Source: Photobacterium swingsii | GTDB lineage: Bacteria; Pseudomonadota; Gammaproteobacteria; Enterobacterales; Vibrionaceae | Direction of reading: 5' to 3' | DNA: 64,000 nt | Assembly: GCF_024346715.1 (NCBI RefSeq) | Contig: NZ_AP024852.1 | Span: 868,001 to 932,000 of the forward strand | Shown: piece by piece, positions 36,129 to 46,491 of the stretch | Layout of the letters: every line of letters starts with the position of its first letter | How positions within the stretch are numbered: position 1 is the stretch's first letter | Position numbers and translations under genes: made by a program | Notes under the pieces: model-generated | Databases searched by the model: none | Told to the model about the DNA's origin: nothing | The model's input: the letters and a program-made list of their open reading frames with translations, nothing else

Positions 36129-37589
36129 ATGCAAGGCTTAGCTAAAACTCTCGTTATTGATGACGATTTGCAGCACCGACATGACTTAAGTGTCATTTTA
36201 AATTTTGTGGGTGAACAGCATGAAGCCGTCTCAACAGGTGAAGTGCACAGTTCACTATTAGATCAAGCCTGGGGAGCGTGTTTACTTGGTAAAATTAGCT
36301 CGCCAACAGCGCTGACCAAGATTTTGGATTTCCTTCAGATTCATCATCACATACCAGTAATCGCTTTATCGACGCATGATAGCGAAGTTGCTGGCCTCTC
36401 AAATTATGTGGGTGAACTTGAACTACCGCTTCATTATCCTCAGCTGACGGATGCTTTACGTCATTGCCAAGAGTTCCTTGGTAAGCGTAGCTTTCATGTA
36501 CCTCAGCTAGGCCGAAAAAATACATTATTCCGTAGCATGGTTGGTCGCAGTGAAAGCATCAGCCAAGTGCGTCATCTGACTGAACAAGTTTCAGCCACAG
36601 ATGCTAGTGTTTTGATCTTGGGTGAGTCTGGTACAGGTAAAGAAGTGGTAGCACGTAACATCCACTACCACTCATCACGTGGAAAAGGGCCATTCGTACC
36701 CGTAAACTGTGGCGCAATTCCGCCTGATTTACTTGAGAGTGAATTGTTTGGCCATGAGAAGGGCGCATTCACAGGCGCGATTGCTTCACGTAAAGGTCGT
36801 TTTGAATTAGCTGACGGTGGTACTTTATTCCTTGATGAGATTGGCGATATGCCAATGTCGATGCAAGTGAAGTTGCTACGGGTGTTACAAGAGCGCAGTT
36901 TTGAGCGTGTTGGTGGTAATCAAACCATTAAAGTGAACGTTCGTATTGTGGCTGCAACACACCGTAATTTAGACGAAATGATCACCGAGAATAAGTTCCG
37001 TGAAGATCTGTATTACCGTCTGAATGTATTCCCAATCGAAATGCCAGCATTGCGTGAACGTATTGAAGATACGCCACTCTTGTTACAAGAACTGCTTGCG
37101 CGTATGGAAGCGGAAGGGGCGAAGCCTATCCACTTTACACCGCGTGCAATTAATTCATTAATGGAACATGATTGGCCAGGCAACGTACGTGAGCTTGCTA
37201 ATCTGGTTGAACGCTTAATTATCCTGTACCCAGGTGAAATGGTGGATGTGAATCATCTACCCATGAAGTACCGTTATAGTGAATTACCGGACTTCCAACC
37301 AGAAGATAATAATTTCTTGTCGGTAGAAGATCAGGAACGAGCAGCACTCGCAGATATGTTTGCCTCATCTTTTGAAGATGAGCAACTTGATGACAATGCT
37401 GGGTTTAATGACCTACCACCAGAAGGTGTAAACCTAAAAGAGATGTTAGCTGAGCTTGAAATTGACATGATACGTCAAGCGCTTGACGCTCAAGGTGCAG
37501 TGGTTGCACGTGCTGCTGACATGTTAGGTATGCGTCGTACCACGCTTGTTGAAAAAATGCGCAAATACGGCTTGAATAAAGCAAGCTAG
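36129..37589 (+). CDS. flrA: Flagellar master regulator FlrA (sigma-54 activator, FleQ-type)
   Basis: 486 residues. The N-terminal FleQ-type receiver-like domain (1-120) lacks a clear phosphoacceptor Asp (GACLLGKISS at that position). AAA+ domain (about 138-370) has Walker A GESGTGKE, sigma-54 contact loop GAFTGA and Walker B TLFLDEIGD. C-terminal Fis-type HTH is AADMLGMRRTTLVEKMRKYG. FleQ-type proteins bind c-di-GMP, which links motility to surface life. Transcribed alone, followed by a hairpin, and expected to activate flrBC and other early sigma-54 promoters. Confidence 0.96.
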   Translation: MQGLAKTLVIDDDLQHRHDLSVILNFVGEQHEAVSTGEVHSSLLDQAWGACLLGKISSPTALTKILDFLQIHHHIPVIALSTHDSEVAGLSNYVGELELPLHYPQLTDALRHCQEFLGKRSFHVPQLGRKNTLFRSMVGRSESISQVRHLTEQVSATDASVLILGESGTGKEVVARNIHYHSSRGKGPFVPVNCGAIPPDLLESELFGHEKGAFTGAIASRKGRFELADGGTLFLDEIGDMPMSMQVKLLRVLQERSFERVGGNQTIKVNVRIVAATHRNLDEMITENKFREDLYYRLNVFPIEMPALRERIEDTPLLLQELLARMEAEGAKPIHFTPRAINSLMEHDWPGNVRELANLVERLIILYPGEMVDVNHLPMKYRYSELPDFQPEDNNFLSVEDQERAALADMFASSFEDEQLDDNAGFNDLPPEGVNLKEMLAELEIDMIRQALDAQGAVVARAADMLGMRRTTLVEKMRKYGLNKAS

Positions 37590-37598
37590 TAACTTAAA

Positions 37599-37632
37599 AA
37601 TAAGGTGCGTCATAAAAATGACGCGCCTTATT
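37599..37632 (+). terminator. Terminator after flrA
   Basis: AATAAGGTGCGTCA pairs with TGACGCGCCTTATT (one G-T wobble) around a 6-base loop. The T-rich tail is weak, but the stem is long. Confidence 0.7.
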
Positions 37633-37675
37633 GCCTTCCTATAAAGCTCAATCCCTTGAAAATCAACGTTTTTTA

Positions 37676-37692
37676 TTGGCACGAAATATGCT
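37676..37692 (+). promoter_or_regulatory. Sigma-54 promoter of flrBC
   Basis: ATTGGCACGAAATATGCTT (in part) has a perfect TTGGCACG -24 element and GC 10 bases further. FlrA is the expected activator. Confidence 0.9.
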
Positions 37693-37737
37693 TAATAGGA
37701 CTAAGTGTTAGATTATTTCGAGCAAATCAACTTACGT

Positions 37738-38808
37738 ATGGATCAACAAGAATCACCACTCGGCTCTTTGAGCCAACAGATCAGTCGCTATAAGCAAGTA
37801 TTAGATGTTTTGCCTGCGGGTGTGATCTTGTTAGACCCTATGGGGTGTGTCTGTGAAGCAAACCCTGAAGCACAGCGACTATTAGATACGCCGTTAGCGG
37901 GTGAACGCTGGTTTGATGTGATACAACGTGCGTTTTCACCCAAAGAAGATGACGGACACGAAGTGTCTCTGCGTAATGGCCGTAAAGTAAAGCTAGCAAT
38001 TTCAGCCTCTGATGCTGGCCAGCTTATTTTGATCACAGATATGACGGAAACCCGTTTATTGCAATCCCGCATTGGTGATATGCAGCGAATGTCCTCATTA
38101 GGCCGTATGGTTGCATCATTAGCTCACCAAGTACGTACGCCCTTGTCGAGCGCTATGTTATATGCATCGAATTTATCCTCACCTAATTTGAATGAACAAA
38201 CCCGTGAGCGCTTTCAAACCAAGTTGGTAGATCGGCTACATGATCTTGAAAAACAAGTGAATGACATGCTGTTGTTTGCGAAAGGTGGTGATAATAAAGT
38301 TGTTGCGCCGTTTTCGTTAGAAGCGTTACTCAATGAGCTTGAACCTATGGTTGAAGCTCAGGTGCTAGCGCAGAAAATTGATTTTAGTATTGAATGTGAT
38401 GATGAAAGCCTATTGATTCTAGGTAACGCCAATGCGCTCGCAAGTGCGTTGAGCAACCTGATAACTAACGCTGTTCAAATTGCTGGAAAAGGAAGCCAAG
38501 TCTCTTTGGTATGCCGAGCAAACCAAGATCAAATTCACCTGAGTGTGATTGATAATGGCCCTGGCATTGCACCTGAAATGCAAGCCAAAATATTAGAGCC
38601 TTTTTTCACCACTCGTCAGCAAGGCACTGGCCTTGGGCTTGCGGTCGTCCAAATGGTGACGAAAGCACATAAAGGCCATCTGTCCTTAGTATCACAAGAA
38701 GGTCAGGGGGCATGTTTCACTGTTTCATTGCCAATGGCAGACGTTGTTGCCACAGAGAGTGACCTTGTTACTCAGTACGCTGAAAATACCCCAATGGGAG
38801 ATCTATAA
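37738..38808 (+). CDS. flrB: Flagellar sensor histidine kinase FlrB
   Basis: 356 residues from ATG 37738. A PAS-type domain (VLDVLPAGVILLDPMGCV) is followed by HisKA with the phosphorylated His in ASLAHQVRTPLSSAML and HATPase with NLITNAVQI, DNGPGI and GTGLGLAVVQ. No membrane segment, so cytoplasmic. It phosphorylates FlrC. The frame opens at GTG 37705, but this is about 14 bases after the sigma-54 -12 element and would be almost leaderless, so the ATG is preferred. flrC begins directly after its stop. Confidence 0.94.
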   Translation: MDQQESPLGSLSQQISRYKQVLDVLPAGVILLDPMGCVCEANPEAQRLLDTPLAGERWFDVIQRAFSPKEDDGHEVSLRNGRKVKLAISASDAGQLILITDMTETRLLQSRIGDMQRMSSLGRMVASLAHQVRTPLSSAMLYASNLSSPNLNEQTRERFQTKLVDRLHDLEKQVNDMLLFAKGGDNKVVAPFSLEALLNELEPMVEAQVLAQKIDFSIECDDESLLILGNANALASALSNLITNAVQIAGKGSQVSLVCRANQDQIHLSVIDNGPGIAPEMQAKILEPFFTTRQQGTGLGLAVVQMVTKAHKGHLSLVSQEGQGACFTVSLPMADVVATESDLVTQYAENTPMGDL

Positions 38809-40221
38809 ATGAACACAAGCCGAGTCTTAGTTGTAGAAGATGATGAAGGTCTGCGTGAAGCACTCGTTGATACCTTGGCCCTTGCTGGCTATCAGTGGGT
38901 AGAGGCGGACAGCGCTGAGCAAGCACTTTTGTTATTGAAATCTGAGTCGGTCGATATTGTGGTTTCAGATGTACAGATGGCAGGCATGGATGGCTTAGGG
39001 CTGTTGCGTAATATAAAACAGCATTGGCCTAAAATCCCAGTATTGCTAATGACGGCGTACGCCAATATTGAAGATGCAGTGGCTGCAATGAAAGAAGGGG
39101 CTATTGATTATATGGCCAAGCCATTTGCCCCTGAAGTGTTGCTTAATATGGTTAGCCGCTACGCACCCGTTAAAACAGAAAGTAGTCATGCAATTGCGGC
39201 TGATGAAAGAAGCTTAAAACTACTGGCACTTGCCGATAAAGTGGCGAAAACCGATGCCAGCGTGATGGTACTTGGTCCGAGTGGTTCAGGTAAAGAGGTG
39301 ATGTCTCGTTATATTCATCAGCAATCCCATCGCAATACCAAGCCATTTGTTGCTATCAACTGCGCCGCTATTCCTGACAACATGTTGGAAGCGACCCTAT
39401 TCGGTTATGAAAAAGGGGCGTTCACGGGAGCGATTCAGGCTTGTCCGGGGAAGTTTGAACAGGCACAAGGCGGAACGATCTTGCTGGATGAAATCAGTGA
39501 GATGGATCTGAATCTTCAAGCCAAATTGCTGCGAGTACTGCAAGAGCGTGAAGTTGAACGTTTAGGTAGCCGTAAGAGCATCAAGTTAGATGTACGTGTA
39601 TTGGCCACCAGTAACCGTGATTTAAAACAGTATGTATCGGAAGGTAATTTCCGTGAAGACTTATATTATCGCTTAAATGTTTTCCCATTGGTGTGGCCAG
39701 CGTTGGCTGAGCGTGCAGGTGATATTCTGCCACTTGCGACACATCTTTTAGAGCGCCACTGTGTAAAACAAGGTAGTGTGGTTCCAAGCCTTACTGCACA
39801 AGCGCAGCAAAAGTTACTGGGATACAATTGGCCGGGGAATGTGCGAGAGCTCGATAATGTTATACAGCGCGCCATGATTTTAGCGAATGGTCCGCAAATT
39901 GATGCTGATGCCATTTTGCTTGAAAGTTTAGACTGGCTTGATGCATGCAGTATCCAACCAACGTACGATAACGCGACAGCACCAAGCGTAGCGCCTGTTG
40001 CACAAGCCACATCAGCGAATGGGGTTAGTCACTCAAATAATAATAGCCGTGAAGGTTTAGGGAATGAATTACGAGAGCAAGAGTTCGCAATCATTCTTGA
40101 TACAATCCACGCCTGTGAAGGTCGTCGAAAAGATGTAGCTGAGCAGTTGGGTATTAGCCCACGAACATTGCGTTATAAGCTAGCTAAAATGCGTGATGCT
40201 GGAATTGAAATTCCATTGTAA
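38809..40221 (+). CDS. flrC: Flagellar response regulator FlrC (sigma-54 activator)
   Basis: 470 residues. Receiver domain with D54 as phosphoacceptor (VVSDVQMAGMDG); AAA+ domain with Walker A GPSGSGKE, GAFTGA loop and TILLDEISEM; C-terminal HTH RKDVAEQLGISPRTLRYKL. Phosphorylated by FlrB, it activates hook, basal-body and first flagellin promoters (sigma-54 sites at 17374, 20475, 25132 and 30651). Start codon abuts the flrB stop. Confidence 0.96.
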   Translation: MNTSRVLVVEDDEGLREALVDTLALAGYQWVEADSAEQALLLLKSESVDIVVSDVQMAGMDGLGLLRNIKQHWPKIPVLLMTAYANIEDAVAAMKEGAIDYMAKPFAPEVLLNMVSRYAPVKTESSHAIAADERSLKLLALADKVAKTDASVMVLGPSGSGKEVMSRYIHQQSHRNTKPFVAINCAAIPDNMLEATLFGYEKGAFTGAIQACPGKFEQAQGGTILLDEISEMDLNLQAKLLRVLQEREVERLGSRKSIKLDVRVLATSNRDLKQYVSEGNFREDLYYRLNVFPLVWPALAERAGDILPLATHLLERHCVKQGSVVPSLTAQAQQKLLGYNWPGNVRELDNVIQRAMILANGPQIDADAILLESLDWLDACSIQPTYDNATAPSVAPVAQATSANGVSHSNNNSREGLGNELREQEFAIILDTIHACEGRRKDVAEQLGISPRTLRYKLAKMRDAGIEIPL

Positions 40222-40399
40222 TGGCTTTGAACTCAACGAAGCAGACATAATAGCGTAGAGTTTGCCGTTTTATTGCCTGAAAAGAGTGCTAATAAATCTC
40301 TCTGTCAATATAATGGCAAACCGAATCAATATAATTACTACTCTCTCATTATGGTAATGTGCTTGGATGTACATTGATGGGGGGGCCATGAGGTAGCGA

Positions 40400-40711
40400 A
40401 TGAAAATCAGTGGTCTTCAATCTGAAATGCAAACCATGGCATTAGAAGCGCAGAACACAACACGTCCTGCCACGGCTCAGCAAGTGAATGCTGACTTTGG
40501 TGATTTACTTGGCAATGCCATTAAATCAGTGAACCAATTGCAAGGTGAGTCTAGTGCGCTACAAACGCGTTTTGATCAAGGTGATCGCAGCGTAAGTCTT
40601 TCCGATGTGATGATAGCCCGTAATAAATCCAGTGTTGCTTTTGAAGCAACCGTACAAGTACGTAACAAGCTGGTAGAAACTTACAAAGAAATGATGAACA
40701 TGCCAGTTTAA
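40400..40711 (+). CDS. fliE: Flagellar hook-basal body complex protein FliE
   Basis: 103 residues. Joins MS ring and rod. Typical stretch FGDLLGNAIKSVNQLQGESSALQTRF and C-terminal VRNKLVETYKEMMNMPV. First gene of fliEFGHIJ. The 178-bp gap before it contains no sigma-54 element with correct spacing, so transcription may come from flrBC read-through or an atypical promoter. Confidence 0.95.
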   Translation: MKISGLQSEMQTMALEAQNTTRPATAQQVNADFGDLLGNAIKSVNQLQGESSALQTRFDQGDRSVSLSDVMIARNKSSVAFEATVQVRNKLVETYKEMMNMPV

Positions 40712-40726
40712 TTCGGGAATTAATTC

Positions 40727-42478
40727 GTGTCTGAACAATCACAAAATCATGATCTGGCTCTCGCGGGCAACACTAGCTCAGCGGTCGTTTCAGCAGATAG
40801 TGATCTTGAACTACAAAATCCAGATTTAGAAGCGAAAAGTGCTTCCAAGGTTGACGGCTTACTCGGCAACCTCGATTTGCTACGTCAGGTGATCCTTGTC
40901 TTGTCCGTCGCTATTTGCGTTTCGCTGATTGTGATGGTCGTGATGTGGATTAAAGAGCCTGAAATGCGCCCACTTGGGACGTATCAGACAGAAGAATTGA
41001 TCCCTATTCTTGATCACTTTGACCAAAAGAAAATTGCCTATGTACTCGATGGCAACACGATTCGAGTACAAAGTGATCAATACGCATCGGTGAAACTTGA
41101 GTTGACTCGTGCTGGGTTGAATAGCGCGGTGGCGGAAGGCGATGATATCTTGCTGCAAGATATGGGTTTTGGTGTTTCACAGCGTTTAGAGCAAGAGCGA
41201 CTTAAATTAAGCCGTGAACGCCAGCTCGCACGAGCAATTGAGCAAATTCGCCATGTGCGCAAAGCTCAAATTTTACTTGCGATGCCGAAGCAGAGTGTAT
41301 TTGTTCGCCATAACCAAGAAGCGACAGCAACAGTATTTTTGACCTTGTCATCCAATACCACGCTGGGACAGCAAGAAGTTGACTCTATTGTCGACATGGT
41401 CGCAACCGCAGTGCCTAGCCTGAAGCCAACTCGAGTGACAGTCACGGATCAGCATGGTCGTTTGCTCAGCTCAGGTACAGAAGACCCATCAGCGACGGCG
41501 AAACGTAAAGAATACGAGTATGAGCGCAAGCAAGAAAAAGCCTTGCGCGAGAAGATAGATTCTATCCTGATCCCTGTATTGGGCTTGGGTAACTACACCT
41601 CGCAAGTGGATGTGTCGATGGACTTTAGTGCGTTAGAAGAAACGCGTAAGAAGTTCGACCCTTCCACACCATCGACGCGAAGTGAATACACACTTGAAGA
41701 TTACAACAACGGTAATATTGTGGCGGGAATCCCAGGGGCATTAAGTAATCAGCCACCTGCTGATGCTTCGATCCCACAAGATATCCGTGATTTACAGAGC
41801 GGTAATGGCTCGAATAACGGTAAAGTTCATCGCGAAGCAACGCGTAACTTTGAACTGGATACGACTATCAGCCACAAACGCGCTCAAACAGGGGTGATTA
41901 GCCGCCAAACTGTCTCTGTCGCTGTGGATTATAAGCAAGTTACCAACCCTGAAACCGGTGAAGTCACTCGTGTACCTGTGAGCGAAGCTGAATTGGCGAA
42001 AATACGCCGTTTGCTAATGGGCGGGGTTGGTTTTGCAGACTACCGTGGCGATATGCTTGAAGTTATTTCAGTACCTTTCGCTTTGCCTGAAGAGCCTGTA
42101 TTGGCAGATATCCCGATTTGGGAACACGAAAACTTTAATACCTGGGTACGTTGGTTAGCGGCAGCTTTGGTTATCGTTGTGGTATTGATAACCTTGGTGC
42201 GTCCGGCCATGCGTAAACTCTTGTATCCAAACCAAGCTGAAGATGGCACGCCGTTGGATGAAAATGGTCTACCTATGGTCACTCATGATAGTGATGGCCT
42301 TGGTTTGATTGGATCCGATTTAGATGGTAGTGATGGCTTTGATCTTAGTAGCAGCGGACTTGATTTACCTAACCTGCATAAAGATGAAGACTTACTGAAA
42401 GCCGTGCGTGCCTTGGTTGCAAATGAACCAGACTTGGCTGCGCAGGTAGTGAAAACATGGGTAAATGAAGATGGCTGA
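40727..42478 (+). CDS. fliF: Flagellar MS-ring protein FliF
   Basis: 583 residues, GTG start with GGGA upstream. Two membrane segments, about 48-70 (QVILVLSVAICVSLIVMVVM) and about 467-485 (WLAAALVIVVVLITLV), flank the periplasmic ring-building domains (AILDHF/IRQVRKAQILLAMP region). The C-terminal cytoplasmic tail LLKAVRALVANEPDLAAQVV binds FliG. The end overlaps fliG by 8 bases. Confidence 0.95.
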   Translation: MSEQSQNHDLALAGNTSSAVVSADSDLELQNPDLEAKSASKVDGLLGNLDLLRQVILVLSVAICVSLIVMVVMWIKEPEMRPLGTYQTEELIPILDHFDQKKIAYVLDGNTIRVQSDQYASVKLELTRAGLNSAVAEGDDILLQDMGFGVSQRLEQERLKLSRERQLARAIEQIRHVRKAQILLAMPKQSVFVRHNQEATATVFLTLSSNTTLGQQEVDSIVDMVATAVPSLKPTRVTVTDQHGRLLSSGTEDPSATAKRKEYEYERKQEKALREKIDSILIPVLGLGNYTSQVDVSMDFSALEETRKKFDPSTPSTRSEYTLEDYNNGNIVAGIPGALSNQPPADASIPQDIRDLQSGNGSNNGKVHREATRNFELDTTISHKRAQTGVISRQTVSVAVDYKQVTNPETGEVTRVPVSEAELAKIRRLLMGGVGFADYRGDMLEVISVPFALPEEPVLADIPIWEHENFNTWVRWLAAALVIVVVLITLVRPAMRKLLYPNQAEDGTPLDENGLPMVTHDSDGLGLIGSDLDGSDGFDLSSSGLDLPNLHKDEDLLKAVRALVANEPDLAAQVVKTWVNEDG

Positions 42479-43511
42479 TGACGTTGAAAAAATAGAAGAA
42501 AAAAAGTTTGATGTAACCAGCTTATCAGGCACTGAAAAAGCCGCGATTCTATTACTGAGTTTAAGTGAGCAAGATGCTGCGAGTATCATTCGTCACTTTG
42601 AACCGAAACAGGTGCAACGTGTTGGTGGCATCATGGCAAGTATGAACGACTTGAGCCAAGAAAAGCTATCAGCGGTGCATCGTAATTTTCTGGAAGATAT
42701 TCAGAAGTACACCAGTATCGGTATGGGCAGCGAAGACTTCGTGCGCAATGCCTTGGTGGCTGCATTAGGTGAAGATAAAGCCAATAATCTAGTCGATCAG
42801 ATCTTGATGGGCAGTGGTTCGCGTGGCTTGGATTCATTGAAATGGATGGATCCTCGTCAGGTTGCCAGTATCATTTTGAACGAGCACCCGCAGATCCAAA
42901 CGATTGTATTATCGTACTTAGAGCCTGAGCAGTCGGCTGAAATTTTAGCTCAATTCCCAGAGCGTGTACGTCTTGATCTTATGATGCGTATCGCCAACCT
43001 TGAAGAAGTTCAGCCTGCAGCCTTGCACGAACTGAATGACATCATGGAGAAACAGTTTGCTGGTCAGGCTGGCGCACAAGCTGCGAAAATTGGCGGCCTG
43101 AAGGCAGCGGCAGAAATCATGAACTACCTCGACAACAATGTTGAAGGCTTGTTGATGGATCAAATCCGCGATAATGATGAAGATATGGCTACGCAAATCC
43201 AAGACTTGATGTTTGTATTTGATAACCTTGCAGAGGTTGACGATCGTGGTATTCAAGCCTTGCTGCGTGATGTACCACAAGAGCTACTACAAAAAGCCCT
43301 TAAAGGTGCGGATGATCTGCTACGTGATAAAATCTTACGTAACATGTCTAAACGTGCTGCAGAAATGCTGCAAGATGACCTTGAAGCTATGGGACCTATT
43401 CGTGTGGCCGACGTTGAATCTGCGCAGAAAGAAATTCTATCGATTGCACGTCGTCTTGCCGATGCGGGCGAATTGATGCTATCGGGTGGTGGCGGTGATG
43501 AGTTCTTATAA
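42471..43511 (+). CDS. fliG: Flagellar motor switch protein FliG
   Basis: 346 residues from ATG 42471 (an in-frame ATG lies 6 bases earlier). N-terminal FliF-binding domain TEKAAILLLSLSEQDAASII, middle EHPQ motif (LNEHPQIQTIVLSYL), and C-terminal torque helix region with charged residues VDDRGIQALLRDVPQELLQ. It couples stator ion flow (sodium in polar vibrio motors, by family knowledge) to rotation and interacts with FliM. Overlaps the fliF 3' end. Confidence 0.96.
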   Translation: MADDVEKIEEKKFDVTSLSGTEKAAILLLSLSEQDAASIIRHFEPKQVQRVGGIMASMNDLSQEKLSAVHRNFLEDIQKYTSIGMGSEDFVRNALVAALGEDKANNLVDQILMGSGSRGLDSLKWMDPRQVASIILNEHPQIQTIVLSYLEPEQSAEILAQFPERVRLDLMMRIANLEEVQPAALHELNDIMEKQFAGQAGAQAAKIGGLKAAAEIMNYLDNNVEGLLMDQIRDNDEDMATQIQDLMFVFDNLAEVDDRGIQALLRDVPQELLQKALKGADDLLRDKILRNMSKRAAEMLQDDLEAMGPIRVADVESAQKEILSIARRLADAGELMLSGGGGDEFL

Positions 43512-43598
43512 ATGATGAACGACAATCGTCAACGTTATGGCCGTATTGAGCGAAAAACTCAAAGCTCAACTGCGAGTCAACAAGGCGGGGTATCCTAA
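43512..43598 (+). CDS. Possible small ORF between fliG and fliH (28 codons)
   Basis: ATG ATG immediately after the fliG stop opens a 28-residue frame (starts MMNDNRQRYGRIERK) that ends in TAATG, overlapping the fliH start. The product is basic and hydrophilic and resembles no family I know. It could be a translated leader that couples fliG to fliH, an old fliH N-terminus, or chance. No clear Shine-Dalgarno beyond fliG 3' sequence. Confidence 0.3.
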   Translation: MMNDNRQRYGRIERKTQSSTASQQGGVS

Positions 43599-44395
43599 TG
43601 AGTACTGATCGCCGTCGCGGCTTTATGCGCGTATCTGAGCATCAGGCACAAGAGCTAGAGCGCTGGGCTTTTCCTGATTACGCGGAAGAACAACTAGCGC
43701 CTCGCGATAATGCAATAAGCTTTGACCCGCAATGGGAACCTGAACCGTTAGAGCCAGAAGAAGAACCTGGTCCACCACCATTAACGGCGGCTGATTTAGA
43801 CGAGATTCGTCAGTCAGCTTACGAGGAAGGTTTATCTGAAGGTCGTACCGCGGGTCATAGTGAAGGCTATGAACTCGGCAAGCAAGAAGGCTTAGACGCA
43901 GGTTTAATTGAAGGCCGAGAGCAAGGGCACGCTGAAGGGATGCAACAGGGACAAGTTGAAATAGCGGCTCATGTTGCTGCTTTGGTGAAACTGGCTGAAC
44001 AATTCGCTACACCACTTCAACAGCTTGATAGCGAAGTTGAAAAGCAACTTGTCGAAATGGCAACGAGCTTGGCAAAAGAACTTATTCGAGTGGAAGTGCA
44101 AACTAACCCTCAAGTGATATTGCAGACCGTACGTGAAGTGATTGCAGAGTTGCCGATGGCTGATCGCACTGTCACATTGCAAGTTCACCCTGAAGATCTT
44201 GAGATTATACGTGACGCTTATAGCGATGATGATCTTGAAGATCGACAATGGAAGCTACAAGCAGAGCCTGCAATGAATCGTGGTGATCTTCATGTTCAAG
44301 CTGGCGATTCAAGTGTCGGCTTCTTTATGGACGATCGTATTCGTCAGTTATTGCAGCAATTCCAAGGTGTGAATCAGCAACATGGTGGTGAGTAA
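43598..44395 (+). CDS. fliH: Flagellar export regulator FliH
   Basis: 265 residues. Peripheral stalk of the FliI ATPase. The middle shows the typical Gly-rich helix repeats ([18 protein letters not shown] and on through [14 protein letters not shown], about residues 75-120) with AxxxG/GxxxG spacing. The C-terminal V-ATPase E-like domain follows ([20 protein letters not shown]). TAA and ATG overlap by one base with fliI. Confidence 0.95.
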   Translation: MSTDRRRGFMRVSEHQAQELERWAFPDYAEEQLAPRDNAISFDPQWEPEPLEPEEEPGPPPLTAADLDEIRQSAYEEGLSEGRTAGHSEGYELGKQEGLDAGLIEGREQGHAEGMQQGQVEIAAHVAALVKLAEQFATPLQQLDSEVEKQLVEMATSLAKELIRVEVQTNPQVILQTVREVIAELPMADRTVTLQVHPEDLEIIRDAYSDDDLEDRQWKLQAEPAMNRGDLHVQAGDSSVGFFMDDRIRQLLQQFQGVNQQHGGE

Positions 44396-45891
44396 TGTCC
44401 TCTGCTGATTCCGAGCAACCCCTTACAGCAAGTCAGCCACATCCTAATGATCTGACACCCCAAACAGGCCCTGAGCTGCAAGATGTCTTTCAAGGTGATG
44501 AGCCTTTAATCGAGACTAATGCGGCATCAGGTGCTATGTCAGATCCCGTGCCTGTTACTCCTGCGCATGTTTCTCCTAATTTCGCGCAAAAGCTATCTCA
44601 GTATCAAACTCAAGGCTTAGCGTCTCGTCCTGTGGCCTCAGGGCGGTTAGTGCGCGTTGTTGGCTTGACGCTTGAAGCGATCGGTTGTCGAGCCCCTGTT
44701 GGTAGCTTGTGTAAAGTGGAAACACTCAAAGGTGAAATGGAAGCCGAAGTGGTCGGCTTTTCTGGTGATACATTATTTTTGATGCCCAGTGAGCAGTTAA
44801 CAGGGATCATGCCGGGCGCCAAAGTAACCCCTATTACAGAAGCCGCAGGTATTCCTGTTGGTATGGAGCTCCTTGGCCGAGTGATAGACGGCGTGGGTAA
44901 CCCACTTGATGGTATGGGAGCTATCTTTACCGCAGAACGCGCGGCGTTTAATGCTGAACCGATTAACCCCTTGTCACGCAAACCAATTAAAGAGCCGCTC
45001 GATGTGGGGCTTAAAGCGATTAATGGTTTATTAACGGTTGGTAAAGGTCAGCGTATTGGCTTATTTGCTGGTTCTGGTGTTGGTAAATCTGTGACCTTGG
45101 GCATGATGACCCGAGGCACGACAGCGCAGGTTGTCGTGGTCGGCTTGATTGGTGAACGTGGCCGTGAAGTAAAAGAGTTTATTGACGAAATTCTTGGTCA
45201 AGAAGGGCGTGCGCGTGCCGTCGTGGTGGCTGCACCAGCTGATGCCTCGCCACTTATGCGATTAAAAGGCTGCCAGACTGCGCTGACAATTGCTGAGTAC
45301 TTTCGCGATCAAGGGTTAGATGTCTTGTTATTAATGGATTCACTGACTCGTTTCGCGCAAGCACAGCGTGAAATTGCCTTGTCAGTGGGTGAACCGCCAG
45401 CGACCAAAGGTTATCCGCCATCGGTCTTTGCTAAATTGCCAGCCCTCGTGGAACGTGCAGGTAATGGTAATGAAAACCAAGGCTCTATTACGGCTTTTTT
45501 CACCGTTCTAACCGAGGGTGATGATTTACAAGATCCTATTGCCGATGCATCGCGAGCCATTTTGGATGGTCACATCGTTCTGTCGCGAGAGATGGCTGAT
45601 GCTGGTCATTATCCTGCGATTGATGTAGAGCGTTCCGTCAGCCGTGTAATGCCAGCGATCGTTGATGACGAGCACATGCTGATGTCGAAAGCGGTGCGGC
45701 AGGTATTGTCCATTTGTCGTAAGAATCAGGACTTGGTGTCCATCGGGGCCTATAAACCAGGCACCGATCCTGCGATTGACCAAGCCTTTGTATTGAAACC
45801 TAAATTGGATATGTATTTGCAGCAGCAGATGAAAGAATCTGTGCCGTATCAAATGTGTGTCAACATGCTTCGAAGTACGCTCAGCGGCTAA
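44395..45891 (+). CDS. fliI: Flagellum-specific ATPase FliI
   Basis: 498 residues. F1-beta-like hexameric ATPase of the flagellar type III export gate. Walker [12 protein letters not shown], Walker [15 protein letters not shown], and the [14 protein letters not shown] block. Compared with E. coli FliI (457) it has about 40 extra N-terminal residues, rich in Pro, Gln, Ser and acidic residues. An internal ATG (about codon 48, [12 protein letters not shown]) could give the shorter form. The start overlapping the fliH stop favours the long form. Confidence 0.96.
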   Translation: MSSADSEQPLTASQPHPNDLTPQTGPELQDVFQGDEPLIETNAASGAMSDPVPVTPAHVSPNFAQKLSQYQTQGLASRPVASGRLVRVVGLTLEAIGCRAPVGSLCKVETLKGEMEAEVVGFSGDTLFLMPSEQLTGIMPGAKVTPITEAAGIPVGMELLGRVIDGVGNPLDGMGAIFTAERAAFNAEPINPLSRKPIKEPLDVGLKAINGLLTVGKGQRIGLFAGSGVGKSVTLGMMTRGTTAQVVVVGLIGERGREVKEFIDEILGQEGRARAVVVAAPADASPLMRLKGCQTALTIAEYFRDQGLDVLLLMDSLTRFAQAQREIALSVGEPPATKGYPPSVFAKLPALVERAGNGNENQGSITAFFTVLTEGDDLQDPIADASRAILDGHIVLSREMADAGHYPAIDVERSVSRVMPAIVDDEHMLMSKAVRQVLSICRKNQDLVSIGAYKPGTDPAIDQAFVLKPKLDMYLQQQMKESVPYQMCVNMLRSTLSG

Positions 45892-45908
45892 TTTAATATT
45901 GGTAATTT

Positions 45909-46352
45909 ATGCCTAATAGTGCTTTACAACTTATCCTCGAACGCGCCAAAGAAGATGAACACCAAGCGTCTTTAGCGTTAAATAACGCGCGTAATGAGCG
46001 TGATAACTACTTGGTTCAGCTTCAGCAAATTGAACAATACCGGCTTGACTACTGTAAGCAACTCTCTAGCCGTGGTCAGGCTGGCTTGACTGCAAGCAAC
46101 TACAACCACTTACAAAAATTCCTGACGCAATTAGATGAAACCTTAGCGAAGCAGAGAATGGCTGGTACCCAATTCGATGAGCAAGTGACGGCTTGCAGTG
46201 AATACTGGCAAGAGATCCGAAAGAAGCGCCGATCTATTGAGTGGTTATTAGAGAAAAAGCAAACTGAACGTCAACAGATGCTTGATAAACAAGAGCAAAA
46301 AATGATGGATGAATTTTCAACATTACAGTTTGCCCGCCGCCATTTACGTTGA
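45909..46352 (+). CDS. fliJ: Flagellar export protein FliJ
   Basis: 147 residues, one long antiparallel coiled coil rich in Gln, Glu and Lys (ERAKEDEHQASLALNNARNE; WLLEKKQTERQQMLDKQEQK). It forms the central stalk of the FliI ring and recycles chaperones. Last gene of fliEFGHIJ. Confidence 0.93.
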   Translation: MPNSALQLILERAKEDEHQASLALNNARNERDNYLVQLQQIEQYRLDYCKQLSSRGQAGLTASNYNHLQKFLTQLDETLAKQRMAGTQFDEQVTACSEYWQEIRKKRRSIEWLLEKKQTERQQMLDKQEQKMMDEFSTLQFARRHLR

Positions 46353-46425
46353 GTTATGCTTCGTGGCTCTTGTATCGCTAGACGCTGAATCGGTACTGCT
46401 GAAGTCAGTATCAATTAAACTTTAG

Positions 46426-46442
46426 TTGGCTTGATTTTTGCA
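46426..46442 (+). promoter_or_regulatory. Sigma-54 promoter of fliK operon
   Basis: TTGGCTTGATTTTTGCA has GG and GC 10 bases apart, 49 bp upstream of the fliK ATG. It would drive fliK-fliLMNOPQR-flhB. Confidence 0.83.
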
Positions 46443-46491
46443 TAATTATTGCATTCATTATGTTGCCATTTTTTCTTGTTGATGAGTGTTT

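Noticed and set aside
40222..40399. A sigma-54 promoter ahead of fliE
   Set aside because: Every GG in the gap was checked for GC 10 bases downstream; none fits.
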